Notes: a model not told the origin generated them from the letters alone. 64,000 nt of DNA from Cyanobacteria bacterium SIG26 (GCA_015152555.1 SUTS01000011.1:22111-86110); one strand, 5' to 3'. Counted from the first letter of the stretch, positions 42,182 to 54,107 are shown. A program made the numbers and translations.

Positions 42182-43267
42182 CTATATTAAGTCTGAAATG
42201 TGTTTTTTTAATTCTTCGAGTGTAAATGAGTATTCTTTTACACTTGCGTATTGGCTAGGCAGTATAAATTTGACGTGTTTGCCCGTTGCTTTTTTATCTG
42301 TTGACATAATTTTTAAAACATTGTTAATATCGAATTTTTTAATAGTTGTATAATTGAATTTTTTGATTAAATCTTCGCAAAGGAAAATATATTGTTTATC
42401 TGTGATATTTAATTTTTGGGCAAGCGTGAGAGCAAAGCGTATTCCTTCGACAACGCAGTGTCCGTGGGTAAATTTTTTATATTTAGTTAGATTTTCTATA
42501 GCGTGTCCGTAGGTGTGGCCATAATTTAAAATTATTCTTAGTCCATTTTCTTTTTCATCTTGTTGAACAACTGCTATTTTTAGTTCAACACACATCTTTA
42601 TTAAATTTTTTAGGGTTAGAATATCTTTTGATAAGATTTTGTCAGTGTGTTCGTTTAAGAAGTTTATCAAATGAGCTTCTTCGTGCGGTTTACAATTTTT
42701 TTCAATAAATCCATATTTAATAACTTCTCCAAGTCCGCTTTTAAATTGTTTTTCGTCAAGAGTTTTTATGAAATTAACATTGATAAAAACTGCTTTTGGT
42801 TGATAAAATGCGCCGATTAAATTTTTGCCATAATTAGAATTTATTGCAACTTTTCCGCCCACAGAACTGTCTGTAGCTGCCAATAGTGTTGTTGGAACTT
42901 GAATAAAATTTATTCCTCTCATATATGTAGAAGCTACAAATCCGGCTAAATCGCCAACAACTCCTCCACCGATTGCAATAATCGCATCTTCTCTTTTTAA
43001 ATTTTTTGATAATGCAAAGTTTAAGATTTTTAAGTAATTTTTATCATTTTTTTGTTCTTCACCATCTTTTAGGATAAATATTTTATCCTTAGGAAAATCT
43101 AAGGTTTTGCCGTATAGTTGATAAACTTTTTTGCTAATAACAATAATATAGTTTTTGTAATCAATTTCATTAAGGATAGATTCTCTTAGGCGTTCTATAT
43201 CGTCATTTTTTATATATATTGGGTAGTTTAGTTCTATACCTTTAATATGTACGGATAAGTTTATCAT
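42182..43267 (-). CDS. aroB: 3-dehydroquinate synthase
   Basis: 361 aa. NAD-binding and active-site motifs: DGEEQKNDKNYL, AIGGGVVGDLAGFVASTYMRGINFIQVPTTLLAATDSSVGGKVAIN, GLGEVIKYG, and metal ligands in NYGHTYGHAIEN and HGHCVVEG. Converts DAHP to 3-dehydroquinate, the second step of the shikimate pathway. Its ATG follows the aroK stop with no gap (TAGATG), so the two enzymes are coupled. Confidence 0.95.
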   Translation of the reverse strand: MINLSVHIKGIELNYPIYIKNDDIERLRESILNEIDYKNYIIVISKKVYQLYGKTLDFPKDKIFILKDGEEQKNDKNYLKILNFALSKNLKREDAIIAIGGGVVGDLAGFVASTYMRGINFIQVPTTLLAATDSSVGGKVAINSNYGKNLIGAFYQPKAVFINVNFIKTLDEKQFKSGLGEVIKYGFIEKNCKPHEEAHLINFLNEHTDKILSKDILTLKNLIKMCVELKIAVVQQDEKENGLRIILNYGHTYGHAIENLTKYKKFTHGHCVVEGIRFALTLAQKLNITDKQYIFLCEDLIKKFNYTTIKKFDINNVLKIMSTDKKATGKHVKFILPSQYASVKEYSFTLEELKKHISDLI

Positions 43268-43765
43268 CTATAAAACTCCTATAATCTCGTTTATTATATC
43301 TTGTGGATTTTTGTCATCAGTGATTATTGTATATGTTGCAGTTTGATAATTTTGCTCTCTATTTGTAAGAATTTCTTTTATATTTTCTATATTCATATTA
43401 CCACAAAGAAGCGGGCGAGATGTATCGTTTTTAACCCTGTTAAAGATGGTTTCGGGTGATGTTTTTAGGTAAATAACAACAAAATTATTCAATAAATAAG
43501 TACGAGTTTTTTCGTTTTCAAAAGCGCCGCCACCAAGAGAGATAATTTGGTTTTCGGGATTACATTTTTTGAGAATAATTTTTTCTTCTAATTGTCTAAA
43601 ATATTTTTCGCCTTTGGTTTTAAATATTTCAGAGATAGTAGTTTTTTCTTGAGATTCTATTAAATTATCTATTTCGAGGATTTGCGTGTTTAATTTTTCG
43701 GCTAATATTTTGCCGATTGTAGATTTTCCGCAACCCATCATACCTGTTAAGACAATTGATTTCAT
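43268..43765 (-). CDS. aroK: shikimate kinase
   Basis: 165 aa P-loop kinase: IVLTGMMGCGKSTIGKILAEKL (Walker A, Lys14), EIDNLIESQEKTTISEIFKTKGEKYFRQLE (shikimate site), ISLGGGAF and NDTSRPLLCG (lid arginine). Phosphorylates shikimate in aromatic amino acid synthesis. First gene of the aroK-aroB pair. Confidence 0.94.
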   Translation of the reverse strand: MKSIVLTGMMGCGKSTIGKILAEKLNTQILEIDNLIESQEKTTISEIFKTKGEKYFRQLEEKIILKKCNPENQIISLGGGAFENEKTRTYLLNNFVVIYLKTSPETIFNRVKNDTSRPLLCGNMNIENIKEILTNREQNYQTATYTIITDDKNPQDIINEIIGVL

Positions 43766-43861
43766 AAATTTATAATAACTTAAATTTACGAAAAAATAAA
43801 TAACTTAATCTTTTTGACTTATTATTTTGCTGGGGTATGATTGGGAAAAGAGGATAGCTTT

Positions 43862-44647
43862 ATGTATAAAAAAATATTAGCATTATTATTTTTGGTAGTT
43901 TTGGCTTGTACGGGTTGCGGGAAGTCAGAAGATGAACTTGTTGTAAACAATTTGTCTGATATAATTGTGCGCGGGAAAATAATTGTTGGGGTTAAGACTG
44001 ATGCATATCCGTTTGGTTATATTGATAATAAAGGTAATTATGCGGGATATGATGTTGCATTAGGTAAATTGATTGCAAAAGGGCTTTTGGGTGATGAAAG
44101 TAAGATTTCGTTTGTACCGGTTACAGCTTCAGATAGGGTTATGAAATTATATTCCGGTGATGTTGATATGTTGATTGCAACAATGTCAGTTACTCCAAAG
44201 CGTCAGGAAATTTTAGATTTTTCACATTCTTATTATACTGCGGGTCAAGCATTACTTGTAAAAAAAGGTAGTAACATTAAGTCTTTAAAAAATTTGAGTG
44301 GCAAGCGTGTGATTATAGTATATGGCTCCACTGCGGAAAACAGTTTGAGAGCGGCCGTGCCAAATGTCGGAATAATTGGATATAAGACGTATCCTGCTGC
44401 CTATCAAGCTTTAAAGGCAGGTAAAGCGGATGCAATAATTTCGGATGATTCAATTTTGTTGGGATTTTCATTAAATGATGATAGTGTTAAATTATTGCCT
44501 AAAAGGTATTCAAAAGAACCTTATTCAATAGCGTTTAGAAAAGGTGATGAATCAAAAGATTTGATAAAGGAAGTTAATAGTATTATAGAGACTGAGACTA
44601 GAAATGGGAATTTAAGACGAATTCAGAAAAGTATGGGAATTCGATAA
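43862..44647 (+). CDS. amino-acid ABC transporter substrate-binding lipoprotein
   Basis: 261 aa from the ATG at 43862. The track's TTG start 7 codons earlier overlaps the ribosome-binding site AGAGGA. A lipoprotein signal (ILALLFLVVLACTGC) with the lipid-anchored Cys ends near residue 20. The rest is a family-3 binding fold: IIVGVKTDAYPFGYIDNKGNYAGYDVALGKLIAK, DMLIATMSVTPKRQEILDFSHSYY, AGKADAIISDDSILL. It should capture a polar amino acid in the periplasm. No permease or ATPase genes are adjacent, so its transporter partner is elsewhere. Confidence 0.92.
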   Translation: MYKKILALLFLVVLACTGCGKSEDELVVNNLSDIIVRGKIIVGVKTDAYPFGYIDNKGNYAGYDVALGKLIAKGLLGDESKISFVPVTASDRVMKLYSGDVDMLIATMSVTPKRQEILDFSHSYYTAGQALLVKKGSNIKSLKNLSGKRVIIVYGSTAENSLRAAVPNVGIIGYKTYPAAYQALKAGKADAIISDDSILLGFSLNDDSVKLLPKRYSKEPYSIAFRKGDESKDLIKEVNSIIETETRNGNLRRIQKSMGIR

Positions 44648-44661
44648 ATTTATAGCAACAT

Positions 44662-44698
44662 TTACCCCTCACCCTAGCCCTCTCCCCAAGGAGAGGGA
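44662..44698 (+). repeat. CCCTCACCCTAGCCCTCTCC-type dispersed repeat with hairpin
   Basis: TACCCCTCACCCTAGCCC followed by the hairpin CCCTCTCC-CCAA-GGAGAGGG. A close copy (TCTCACCCTAGCCCTCTCCC...GAGAGGG) occurs at 54371-54406. It could act as a terminator for the preceding gene but lacks a T-run. Confidence 0.7.
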
Positions 44699-44708
44699 AC
44701 TTTCATAT

Positions 44709-44826
44709 CACTTCCTACAAAATAATTTGCAAAATCCTCAAAACCCTCCAATTGTAACAAAATGTAAATATGAGTTCAAGCAGGCTCAAACCTTGTTATG
44801 CCCTATATGATGTGGTGGGGTGGGGT
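44709..44826 (+). repeat. dispersed intergenic repeat R, copy 1
   Basis: About 118 bp related to 54794-54926: shared strings include AATTGTAACAAAATGT, AATATGAGTT, GGCTCAAACC and TGATGTGGTGGGGTGGGG. This copy lacks three TATGA units present in copy 2. It lies just upstream of the pseudopilin promoter. Confidence 0.85.
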
Positions 44827-44834
44827 GTATTAGA

Positions 44835-44863
44835 TTGTTTTTTATTTCTCGCCATTTTATAAT
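44835..44863 (+). promoter_or_regulatory. promoter of the pseudopilin gene
   Basis: TTGTTT (44835-44840), 17-base spacer, TATAAT (44858-44863), 34 bases before the ATG at 44898, which has GGAGGG in front. Confidence 0.65.
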
Positions 44864-44897
44864 GTATGACAGAGTTGGTATTGATGGAGGGTTATTT

Positions 44898-45680
44898 ATG
44901 TTAAATAAACGTTTTGGGTTTACTCTGGCGGAAGTGTTAATTACGCTTGGGATTGTCGGAATCGTTGCAGCGATGACAGTTCCTACACTAATAAATAATT
45001 ATAAAGAAAAAGTTCGTGTTAATAAATTAAAAAAATCTTATGCAGTTTTAACAAGTGCGTTTAATTTAGCTAAAAATGAATTTGGCGAGGTTGCTCAATG
45101 GGGGTTGCCCGCTTCATCTGATACTCAAAATTACACAATTGCGATTGGGGATAAGTTAAGAACATTTATGAAGGTTGATAGGATATGTTCTACAAGAAAT
45201 GAATTTCAAAAATGTTTTACCGGAGGATATAGTGGGACAAAAGAGTTTAGAAATGGTTTTTTAGATGGTACAGGGCATGCTGGTGCTAGTTACCATTCAT
45301 TTGTTTCAAACGGTATAACTTATGGTATTAGTTCTTATTATAATGATTTATCAAATATAAAGGGGATAAATAAAGTTTATTATGCAGGGATTACGGTATA
45401 TATAGAGCCATATTTGCATGTAAATGCGGGGTATACATATGGCAAAAATGTCTTTCAATTTTTATTGACTGATAAAGGAATATTACCTGCGGGGGATGGA
45501 GATAATCTTCCTGAGGTATGGTATAAATATGTATCACTCCCTTTCAAAGTATTTTGTGTACAACCAAGTGGAAAATTTGGTAGGGGGCAAGGTTGCACCG
45601 ATTGGGTGATTAAAAAGGGAAATATGGATTACTTGAAATGTCCTGAAAAAATTGCCGCAGGAGCTTCCGGTTGTAAGTAA
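44898..45680 (+). CDS. type IV pilin/type II secretion pseudopilin-like protein
   Basis: 260 aa from the ATG at 44898; GGAGGG directly upstream and the short leader decide this start over the track's earlier one. The class III signal LNKRFG is followed by FTLAEVLITLGIVGIVAAMTV with Glu at mature position 5, the prepilin peptidase recognition pattern. The large C-terminal domain has four or more cysteines (ICSTRNEFQKC, FCVQPS, QGCTDW, ...SGCK). Such single pseudopilins are abundant in Melainabacteria genomes. No assembly genes are nearby, so its role in pilus or secretion is inference. Confidence 0.9.
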   Translation: MLNKRFGFTLAEVLITLGIVGIVAAMTVPTLINNYKEKVRVNKLKKSYAVLTSAFNLAKNEFGEVAQWGLPASSDTQNYTIAIGDKLRTFMKVDRICSTRNEFQKCFTGGYSGTKEFRNGFLDGTGHAGASYHSFVSNGITYGISSYYNDLSNIKGINKVYYAGITVYIEPYLHVNAGYTYGKNVFQFLLTDKGILPAGDGDNLPEVWYKYVSLPFKVFCVQPSGKFGRGQGCTDWVIKKGNMDYLKCPEKIAAGASGCK

Positions 45681-45689
45681 ATGGGTTTG

Positions 45690-46793
45690 TTATAATTTGA
45701 AAAATTCTTTGGCTAAAGTAATTTCTTCGGTTTTACTTATTGAAGGATTTTTTAATTTTTCTTTCAAAATATAGTCAAAACATTGTTGATATTTTGGTGA
45801 AGGTTTTATTCCTAATTTTCGCAAATCTTCACCTGTAATTTTTAGTTTAATTTTGCGTAAATTTTCCAAATATTTTGTTGCCATTTTAGGGTTTTTGGTG
45901 GCGAACATTATTATGGATTCAAGGTTTGCGCCTTCAAAGGTTTTATAAATTTTATAATCATTATCCTCAAAATTTTGACAAGATTTTTGCAAATTTTGGT
46001 AATCATTTATAATATTTTTTTCTATTTTTGTTAGTGGTAATTTTTCGATTCCTTCAAAAAGTCCAGCATAAATTATCCAAATGTTTTTTGGTGAATATTT
46101 ATTTATCCAATCTTCTAAATTTATTGTTGGTAGTTCAAATTTTTGTGGTGCGAGAATTTTGTATATTTTATCGTTTACAAATTTTTCGAAAGCAAGCTGA
46201 GAGTTAAGATTAAAAGTTTCCATTAATTCTTTTTTTAATCTTTTATATGACATATCATAGTTTATGTTATTCAAATAATCATTTTGAAGTTTTTTTGTAT
46301 GAGGGTCAAGTTCAAATCCAAAACGTACCGAAAATTTAAGTCCGCGCACAATTCTTGTTGGGTCATCAACAAAACTTTTATCGTGTAAAATCCTGAGAGT
46401 TTTGTTATTTAAATCTTTTATCCCGTCAACAAGATCAATAATTTCTCCTGTTAGTGTGGATTTTGCAAGTGCATTAATAGTAAAATCCCGACGCATAACA
46501 TCTTCTTTTAAACTGCAACCGATATTTTCAACAACGGGTAAGTGTCCTTTGTTTGGATAAATTTCATTCCTTGTTGATGCTATATCTATTTCTTTGTCGT
46601 TGAGTTTAATTCTTACTGTGCCGAATGGTTCATTTATTTGGAGAATTTCGGCATTATCAATAGATTGTGCGAATTTAATAGCGTCACCGACATAAGTTAT
46701 ATCGATGTCAAAACTTTTCTTGTTCAAAAGTTCATCTCTAACGACTCCGCCTATAAAAAATAAGTTTTTATCCTGTATATTGATGATGTTCAT
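45690..46793 (-). CDS. CCA-adding/poly(A) polymerase family nucleotidyltransferase
   Basis: 367 aa class II nucleotidyltransferase. FFIGGVVRDELLNKKSFDIDITYVGDA has the GGxVRD loop and catalytic DxD. VMRRDFTINALA, LVDGIKDLNNKTLRI, DDPTRIVRGLKFSVRFGFELD complete the head and neck domains. The enzyme adds CCA to tRNA 3' ends or tails RNA. Neither tRNA in this window encodes CCA, so a CCA-adding activity is required in this organism and this gene is a good candidate. It converges on the pseudopilin gene. Confidence 0.88.
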   Translation of the reverse strand: MNIINIQDKNLFFIGGVVRDELLNKKSFDIDITYVGDAIKFAQSIDNAEILQINEPFGTVRIKLNDKEIDIASTRNEIYPNKGHLPVVENIGCSLKEDVMRRDFTINALAKSTLTGEIIDLVDGIKDLNNKTLRILHDKSFVDDPTRIVRGLKFSVRFGFELDPHTKKLQNDYLNNINYDMSYKRLKKELMETFNLNSQLAFEKFVNDKIYKILAPQKFELPTINLEDWINKYSPKNIWIIYAGLFEGIEKLPLTKIEKNIINDYQNLQKSCQNFEDNDYKIYKTFEGANLESIIMFATKNPKMATKYLENLRKIKLKITGEDLRKLGIKPSPKYQQCFDYILKEKLKNPSISKTEEITLAKEFFKL

Positions 46794-46842
46794 ACCTTGA
46801 TTTTAACGTAAAATAGTGTAAAATGGAAGATATTAATCTTGT

Positions 46843-46848
46843 TAAAAT
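46843..46848 (+). promoter_or_regulatory. extended -10 promoter of the helicase gene
   Basis: TGT-TAAAAT, 21 bases before the ATG at 46870, with AGAGGGTAAAG as ribosome-binding site. Confidence 0.45.
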
Positions 46849-46869
46849 ATTAGTAGGCAGAGGGTAAAG

Positions 46870-49800
46870 ATGTTACAAGAAGCAACAAAAGCATTAAATT
46901 CGGCATTTAATAATAGTTTTATAAAAAAATTGAGTCAATATTTGCACGATTGTGTGAGAGAAGAAGTTAAAAGTTCAACTTTTAGAAACCTTAAAGGTGA
47001 TAAAGATAATAAATGGATTTTCTTAAAAGAACAAGAAACATTGTTAACTCAAGGTTTGGAATATTTGAAATTGGATGGGTCAAATCCGAATTTAACCGAA
47101 TTGATGTTACAAGGTGTATCAAGCGCTCGTGATAAATATTTAATTTATGGTTATATGTTTTTGGTTGGTCGTAATGGAAAATCAAGACGTGGTGGTAATG
47201 AATTTCTAACCCCGCTTTTGTATGTTCCTTGTAGGCTTGAACGTAATGGCGTTAATATCAATTGTATTTTGCAAGATGAAGTATTGTCTTTAAATACGGG
47301 TGCGTTAGCAGCTTTGTTAAAAAAAGGTGATGACGATGATGAAGTAGATTTGTTTTTGGAAGGAATTTTGGACGTTGTGCCGGAATTGCCTATTACAAAA
47401 GAAAAAATGGATATTTTCTTGACAACATTAAAATCTCTTATCCCTGATATTGAAATAACATCTGACCCATCTGATGTTATTAATGAAGACAATGTTTCTA
47501 AGGATGAAACTCCATCAAAAGATTTGTCAGATATTCAAATTACAGGTGAAAATTTTGATGAAATTATTGATGATGAAATTCAAGAACAAAAGCAAAAAGC
47601 TGCAGTTGGTGATATTAAAAAATTAAGTATTACTTATCAAAGTGGTATTATTTTAACCAAAAGACCGGCTGTAACCGCAGGTGTTTTGCATGAATTGATG
47701 CAAATTGCCGAAAAACCAAGTGGGGTATTTAGAGAAACAACGTTGAGTGTTATTAACGATGAATATACGCAATCTGTAGAAAAAGTGTTTCCGTTAAAGG
47801 ATTCCGATACTCCGTTTTATCCGATAACACCGTTAGCTTTAAGTGATTCTCAAGAACGAGTTATCAAAAATGTTGAACATAATAAATTGATTGCGGTTCA
47901 AGGACCTCCGGGTACGGGTAAATCTCAAACGATTGTTAATTTAGTGGCTCATTTAATTGCAAATGGCAAAACGGTACTTGTTGCATCGAGAATGGATAAG
48001 GCTGTCGATGTTGTTGCTGATAGATTAAATGCTTTGGGTGCACCTTATTTGGCGCTTCGTGCAGGTAGAATGAATTATCAAAAACAATTGAGCTTACAAT
48101 TGCAAGAATTGACATCTGGTAAATTTTCTTTAGATGATGATGTTGACGATTTTATTTTTGCTGATGTAAAAGATATGCACAAGCACCTTGATTGCTTGCG
48201 TGAAACTGAAGAAAAATGTGAAAAAATTATAAAACTTGAAAAAGACTGGCATGATTTGAAACACGAAATCGAGGAACAATCTCTTACTGTTGGAGAGATG
48301 GAGTATATAAAACGTCCGCTTAAAAAATCAGAAATCGATAATGTTAATGATGTTATTAGAGCATTGTCAGATAATATGGAAAAATCAGGATTTTTTGCAA
48401 CATTTGCCAACATGTCAAGTCATAGACAATTAAAGAAAATTTTGGACATAAAAGATTTTGACGTTGAACCAGAAACATTAGATAGATTAAAAGTTGAATT
48501 AGATTTTATTACACAAAAATGGAAGTTAAGAAAAATAGAATCTGATATCCAAAAAATCGGTAATCTTCATGTAATGGTTGAGCAAATTAGACAAATGAAA
48601 CGCAAACAAGGTTCATTGGCTACTAATATTTTAAAAAGTACAAGAAGAGAAGCGCTGAAAGCTTTATTGCGTGATGCCAAGAAAGTAAGACGTATAAAAG
48701 TTCATTCTATGTCTCTTGTTGAGCGTAAGAAAAAGAAAACAAATAGTATTATGGAAGAAGAAGACTTTAGACCATTGCTAGATGCATTCCCTTGTTGGTG
48801 TGTAACGACCTATGCGGTGTCGGATTCTTTGCCGCTAAAACCGGGGATGTTTGATGTTGCAATTATTGACGAAGCCTCTCAGTGTGATATAGCAAGTTGT
48901 TTCCCAATTATGTATCGTGCTAAAAAAACTGTAGTTGTTGGAGATGACAAACAATTACCACATTTGTCATTCTTAGAAAAAGCTAAAGAACAGTCGTTTA
49001 TGAGTCAGTACGGTATTCCTGATAAATATCAATTGATGTGGAAATTCAGAACAAATTCAATGTTTGATTTGGCAGATTATTATTCAATGAATTCTGTTAT
49101 GTTGGATGAACATTTTAGAAGTCTTCCGCCAATTATCAATTTCTCTAACCGTGAGTTTTATAATGATAGAATTCGTGTTATGAAAATGGATTCTCCATTG
49201 GATACGGCAATCGATATTATAAAAGTTCCTGAGGGTAAGGTTGATATGGATGCGACAAGAAACCTTCCTGAAATTGAGGCGTTGGTAAAAACATTACATG
49301 AAATTATAATCGAAGACGAGAGAAAAAATCCTGACAAACCGGTAAGTATCGGTATTATTTCGCCGTTTAGAGCTCAAGTTGAACAACTAAAGATTTCTGT
49401 ACCAAAAGTTTTATCAGATTATATGATTAAAAAGCACCAGATAGAAATTGGTACAGCACATACATTCCAAGGTGATGAACGTGATATCATTTTGATGTCT
49501 TGGGCTTTTGCTAATAATTCTTATCCGCAAAGTGTAACATTTTTACAAAAACCTAATTTGTTCAATGTTGCGATTACTCGTGCAAGACACAAGTGTATTA
49601 ACTTTGTATCTCACGATTTAGAAACAATGCCGGACGGTCATTTTAGGCACTATGTTTCTTATTTGAATTTGTATAAGGAACGCAAAGAAGCTTTAGCTAA
49701 TAATGAATTTGATGAAAATATTTATAAAAATTCATTAGAAAGAGAAATCGCTGATGAGATTAGGAATTTAGATCATACAGTTATGGCAGGTGTTGAAATC

Positions 49801-50007
49801 GCCGGATTAAGTGCTGATTTGGTTGTAGATAATAAATTTATTATTGAAATTGATGGTATGGATGATAGTAAAAAACTTCATCACATGTCTAATATGAAAA
49901 AACAAGCGATATTGGAACGTTGTGGATTTAAGGTAAAACGTATTACATATCGAGAATGGCAATATTCGAAAAAAGCTTGTTTAGATAGGGTTTTAACAAT
50001 TGATTAA
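46870..50007 (+). CDS. superfamily I helicase with C-terminal nuclease-like domain
   Basis: 1045 aa. The N-terminal 280 residues hold a family-specific domain and an acidic stretch. Helicase motifs follow: DSQERVIKNVEHNKLIAVQGPPGTGKSQTIVNL (about residues 325-357), VAIIDEASQCDIASC, VVVGDDKQLPHLSF, DEHFRSLPPIINFSNREFY, IGTAHTFQGDERDIILMSW and NVAITRARHKC. These are UPF1/DNA2-like. The last 90 residues (VEIAGLSADLVVDNKFIIEIDG, then ILERCGFKVKRITYREW) look like a DUF559/Vsr-type endonuclease fold with D...ExD. Such fusions occur in DNA repair or defence; the role here is inference. It stands alone with its own terminator. Confidence 0.88.
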   Translation: MLQEATKALNSAFNNSFIKKLSQYLHDCVREEVKSSTFRNLKGDKDNKWIFLKEQETLLTQGLEYLKLDGSNPNLTELMLQGVSSARDKYLIYGYMFLVGRNGKSRRGGNEFLTPLLYVPCRLERNGVNINCILQDEVLSLNTGALAALLKKGDDDDEVDLFLEGILDVVPELPITKEKMDIFLTTLKSLIPDIEITSDPSDVINEDNVSKDETPSKDLSDIQITGENFDEIIDDEIQEQKQKAAVGDIKKLSITYQSGIILTKRPAVTAGVLHELMQIAEKPSGVFRETTLSVINDEYTQSVEKVFPLKDSDTPFYPITPLALSDSQERVIKNVEHNKLIAVQGPPGTGKSQTIVNLVAHLIANGKTVLVASRMDKAVDVVADRLNALGAPYLALRAGRMNYQKQLSLQLQELTSGKFSLDDDVDDFIFADVKDMHKHLDCLRETEEKCEKIIKLEKDWHDLKHEIEEQSLTVGEMEYIKRPLKKSEIDNVNDVIRALSDNMEKSGFFATFANMSSHRQLKKILDIKDFDVEPETLDRLKVELDFITQKWKLRKIESDIQKIGNLHVMVEQIRQMKRKQGSLATNILKSTRREALKALLRDAKKVRRIKVHSMSLVERKKKKTNSIMEEEDFRPLLDAFPCWCVTTYAVSDSLPLKPGMFDVAIIDEASQCDIASCFPIMYRAKKTVVVGDDKQLPHLSFLEKAKEQSFMSQYGIPDKYQLMWKFRTNSMFDLADYYSMNSVMLDEHFRSLPPIINFSNREFYNDRIRVMKMDSPLDTAIDIIKVPEGKVDMDATRNLPEIEALVKTLHEIIIEDERKNPDKPVSIGIISPFRAQVEQLKISVPKVLSDYMIKKHQIEIGTAHTFQGDERDIILMSWAFANNSYPQSVTFLQKPNLFNVAITRARHKCINFVSHDLETMPDGHFRHYVSYLNLYKERKEALANNEFDENIYKNSLEREIADEIRNLDHTVMAGVEIAGLSADLVVDNKFIIEIDGMDDSKKLHHMSNMKKQAILERCGFKVKRITYREWQYSKKACLDRVLTID

Positions 50008-50012
50008 TAATT

Positions 50013-50048
50013 AAAAGAAGATATACAATAGTGTATATCTTCTTTTTA
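50013..50048 (+). terminator. intrinsic terminator after the helicase gene
   Basis: AAAAGAAGATATAC-AATAGT-GTATATCTTCTTTT, perfect 14-bp stem followed by T residues. Confidence 0.88.
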
Positions 50049-50118
50049 TTTGTACAAACAATATGTTTCGGATAAGATTGTCATATAATACTAGTTGAAA
50101 TAAAGAGGTTTTGAAGTA

Positions 50119-51444
50119 ATGAAAAAAGTCTATATAGAAACAATGGGTTGCCAAATGAATAAATCTGATACTGAACGTATGTTTGGTATGTTGTCACATT
50201 TTGGATATGAACAAACAGATGTCCCTAAAGATGCTGATTTATTAATGATAAATACGTGTTCTATTAGACAATTAAGTGAAGATAAAGCGTATAGTCTCAT
50301 TGGAACTTGGGGTAAGTGGAAAAAATCAAGACCTGAATTAAAAATAGGTTTTTGTGGTTGTGTAGCGCAACAAAAAGCTGAGCAAATTTTTAAACGTGCT
50401 CATTATGTCGATTTTGTTTTAGGTACCCACAAAATATATTCGTTACCTGAAATTATCAAAACAATTGAAGCAGGTGAAAAGATTTGTGTTTGTGATGAAA
50501 CTCATGCTACAGAAGATGATAAAGCTGTTCAATATCCTATAAATCGAGCAAAATCTGTAAATGCCTGGATTCCAATAACAGAAGGATGTAATAACTTCTG
50601 TACATATTGTATCGTTCCTTATACACGTGGTAGGGAGCGTTCAAGACTTCCTGAAACAATTATTAAAGAAGTTCAAGATGCTTTAAATGACGGGTTTAAG
50701 GAAATAACATTATTGGGGCAAAATGTTGATAGTTACGGTAAAGATTTTAAAGATAGAAATTACAGATTGGCTGATTTGTTACGCGAAGTTAATGCTTTAG
50801 ATGGCAAATTTAGAATACGTTTTGTGACCTCATATCCGACAGACATCACTGATGATTTGATTAAAACAGTTGTTGAGTTAGATAAGGTTTGTGAGTATTT
50901 TCATATTCCTATGCAGTCCGGAAGTAGTGAAGTTCTTAAAAAGATGAATCGTCGTTATGATAGGCCGACATATATTGAGATTGCAAATAAAGTTCGTAAA
51001 ATGGTTCCGGATGTTACCATCACAAGTGATTTTATTGCAGGCTTTCCGGGTGAAACTGAAGAACAATTTGTTGAAACTTTGACTGTTATGGAAGAAGTTG
51101 GTCTGGATTATTCAAATACTGCGGCATATTCTCCTCGCGAAAAGACAGTTGCTGCAAAATGGGTTGATAAATATATTGATGAAGATATAAAATTTGAGCG
51201 TTTGGCTCGTTTGAATGAACAAAATAGAAAGTGTTGTCTTGCGTCTAACAAAAAGTTTTTAGGTCGTGAGATGGAAGTTTTGATTGAGAATTTTGAAAAC
51301 CATAAAGGTAAAAACGTTATTACAGGTAGAACAAGAAATAATAAGATTGTTCATATCCCTTGTGATAAAGATATGACCGGTGAATTCGTAAACGTAAAAA
51401 TCGTCGGGGTAAAAACTTGGTATTTAAATGGCGAAATTCAATAG
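50119..51444 (+). CDS. miaB: tRNA-2-methylthio-N6-dimethylallyladenosine synthase
   Basis: 441 aa radical-SAM methylthiotransferase. N-terminal UPF0004 cysteines are in ETMGCQMNKSD, NTCSIRQ and GFCGCVAQQ. The radical-SAM cluster is EGCNNFCTYCIVPYTRGRERSR. The C-terminal TRAM domain is MEVLIENFENHKGKNVITGRT. It adds the methylthio group at A37 of tRNAs reading UNN codons. AGAGG is before the ATG and TATAAT at 50084-50089 upstream. The partner miaA is not in the window. Confidence 0.95.
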   Translation: MKKVYIETMGCQMNKSDTERMFGMLSHFGYEQTDVPKDADLLMINTCSIRQLSEDKAYSLIGTWGKWKKSRPELKIGFCGCVAQQKAEQIFKRAHYVDFVLGTHKIYSLPEIIKTIEAGEKICVCDETHATEDDKAVQYPINRAKSVNAWIPITEGCNNFCTYCIVPYTRGRERSRLPETIIKEVQDALNDGFKEITLLGQNVDSYGKDFKDRNYRLADLLREVNALDGKFRIRFVTSYPTDITDDLIKTVVELDKVCEYFHIPMQSGSSEVLKKMNRRYDRPTYIEIANKVRKMVPDVTITSDFIAGFPGETEEQFVETLTVMEEVGLDYSNTAAYSPREKTVAAKWVDKYIDEDIKFERLARLNEQNRKCCLASNKKFLGREMEVLIENFENHKGKNVITGRTRNNKIVHIPCDKDMTGEFVNVKIVGVKTWYLNGEIQ

Positions 51445-51505
51445 ATTATCTCTATCACTTTAGTTGGTTTATGAAATTAAATAACCCAATAACTTAATAT
51501 AAAGT

Positions 51506-51542
51506 AAACATTTTGGCGCAAAAAATGTTTTTGTGCTATACT
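51506..51542 (+). promoter_or_regulatory. gyrB promoter overlapping a 9-bp inverted repeat
   Basis: Extended -10 TGC-TATACT (51537-51542) with TTGGCG (51513-51518) at an 18-base spacing. Over the -35 region lies AAACATTTT-GGCGCAA-AAAATGTTT (51506-51530), a perfect inverted repeat that could be an operator. Confidence 0.6.
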
Positions 51543-51560
51543 ATAACTATATTTGAGTAG

Positions 51561-54107
<2,547 letters not shown>

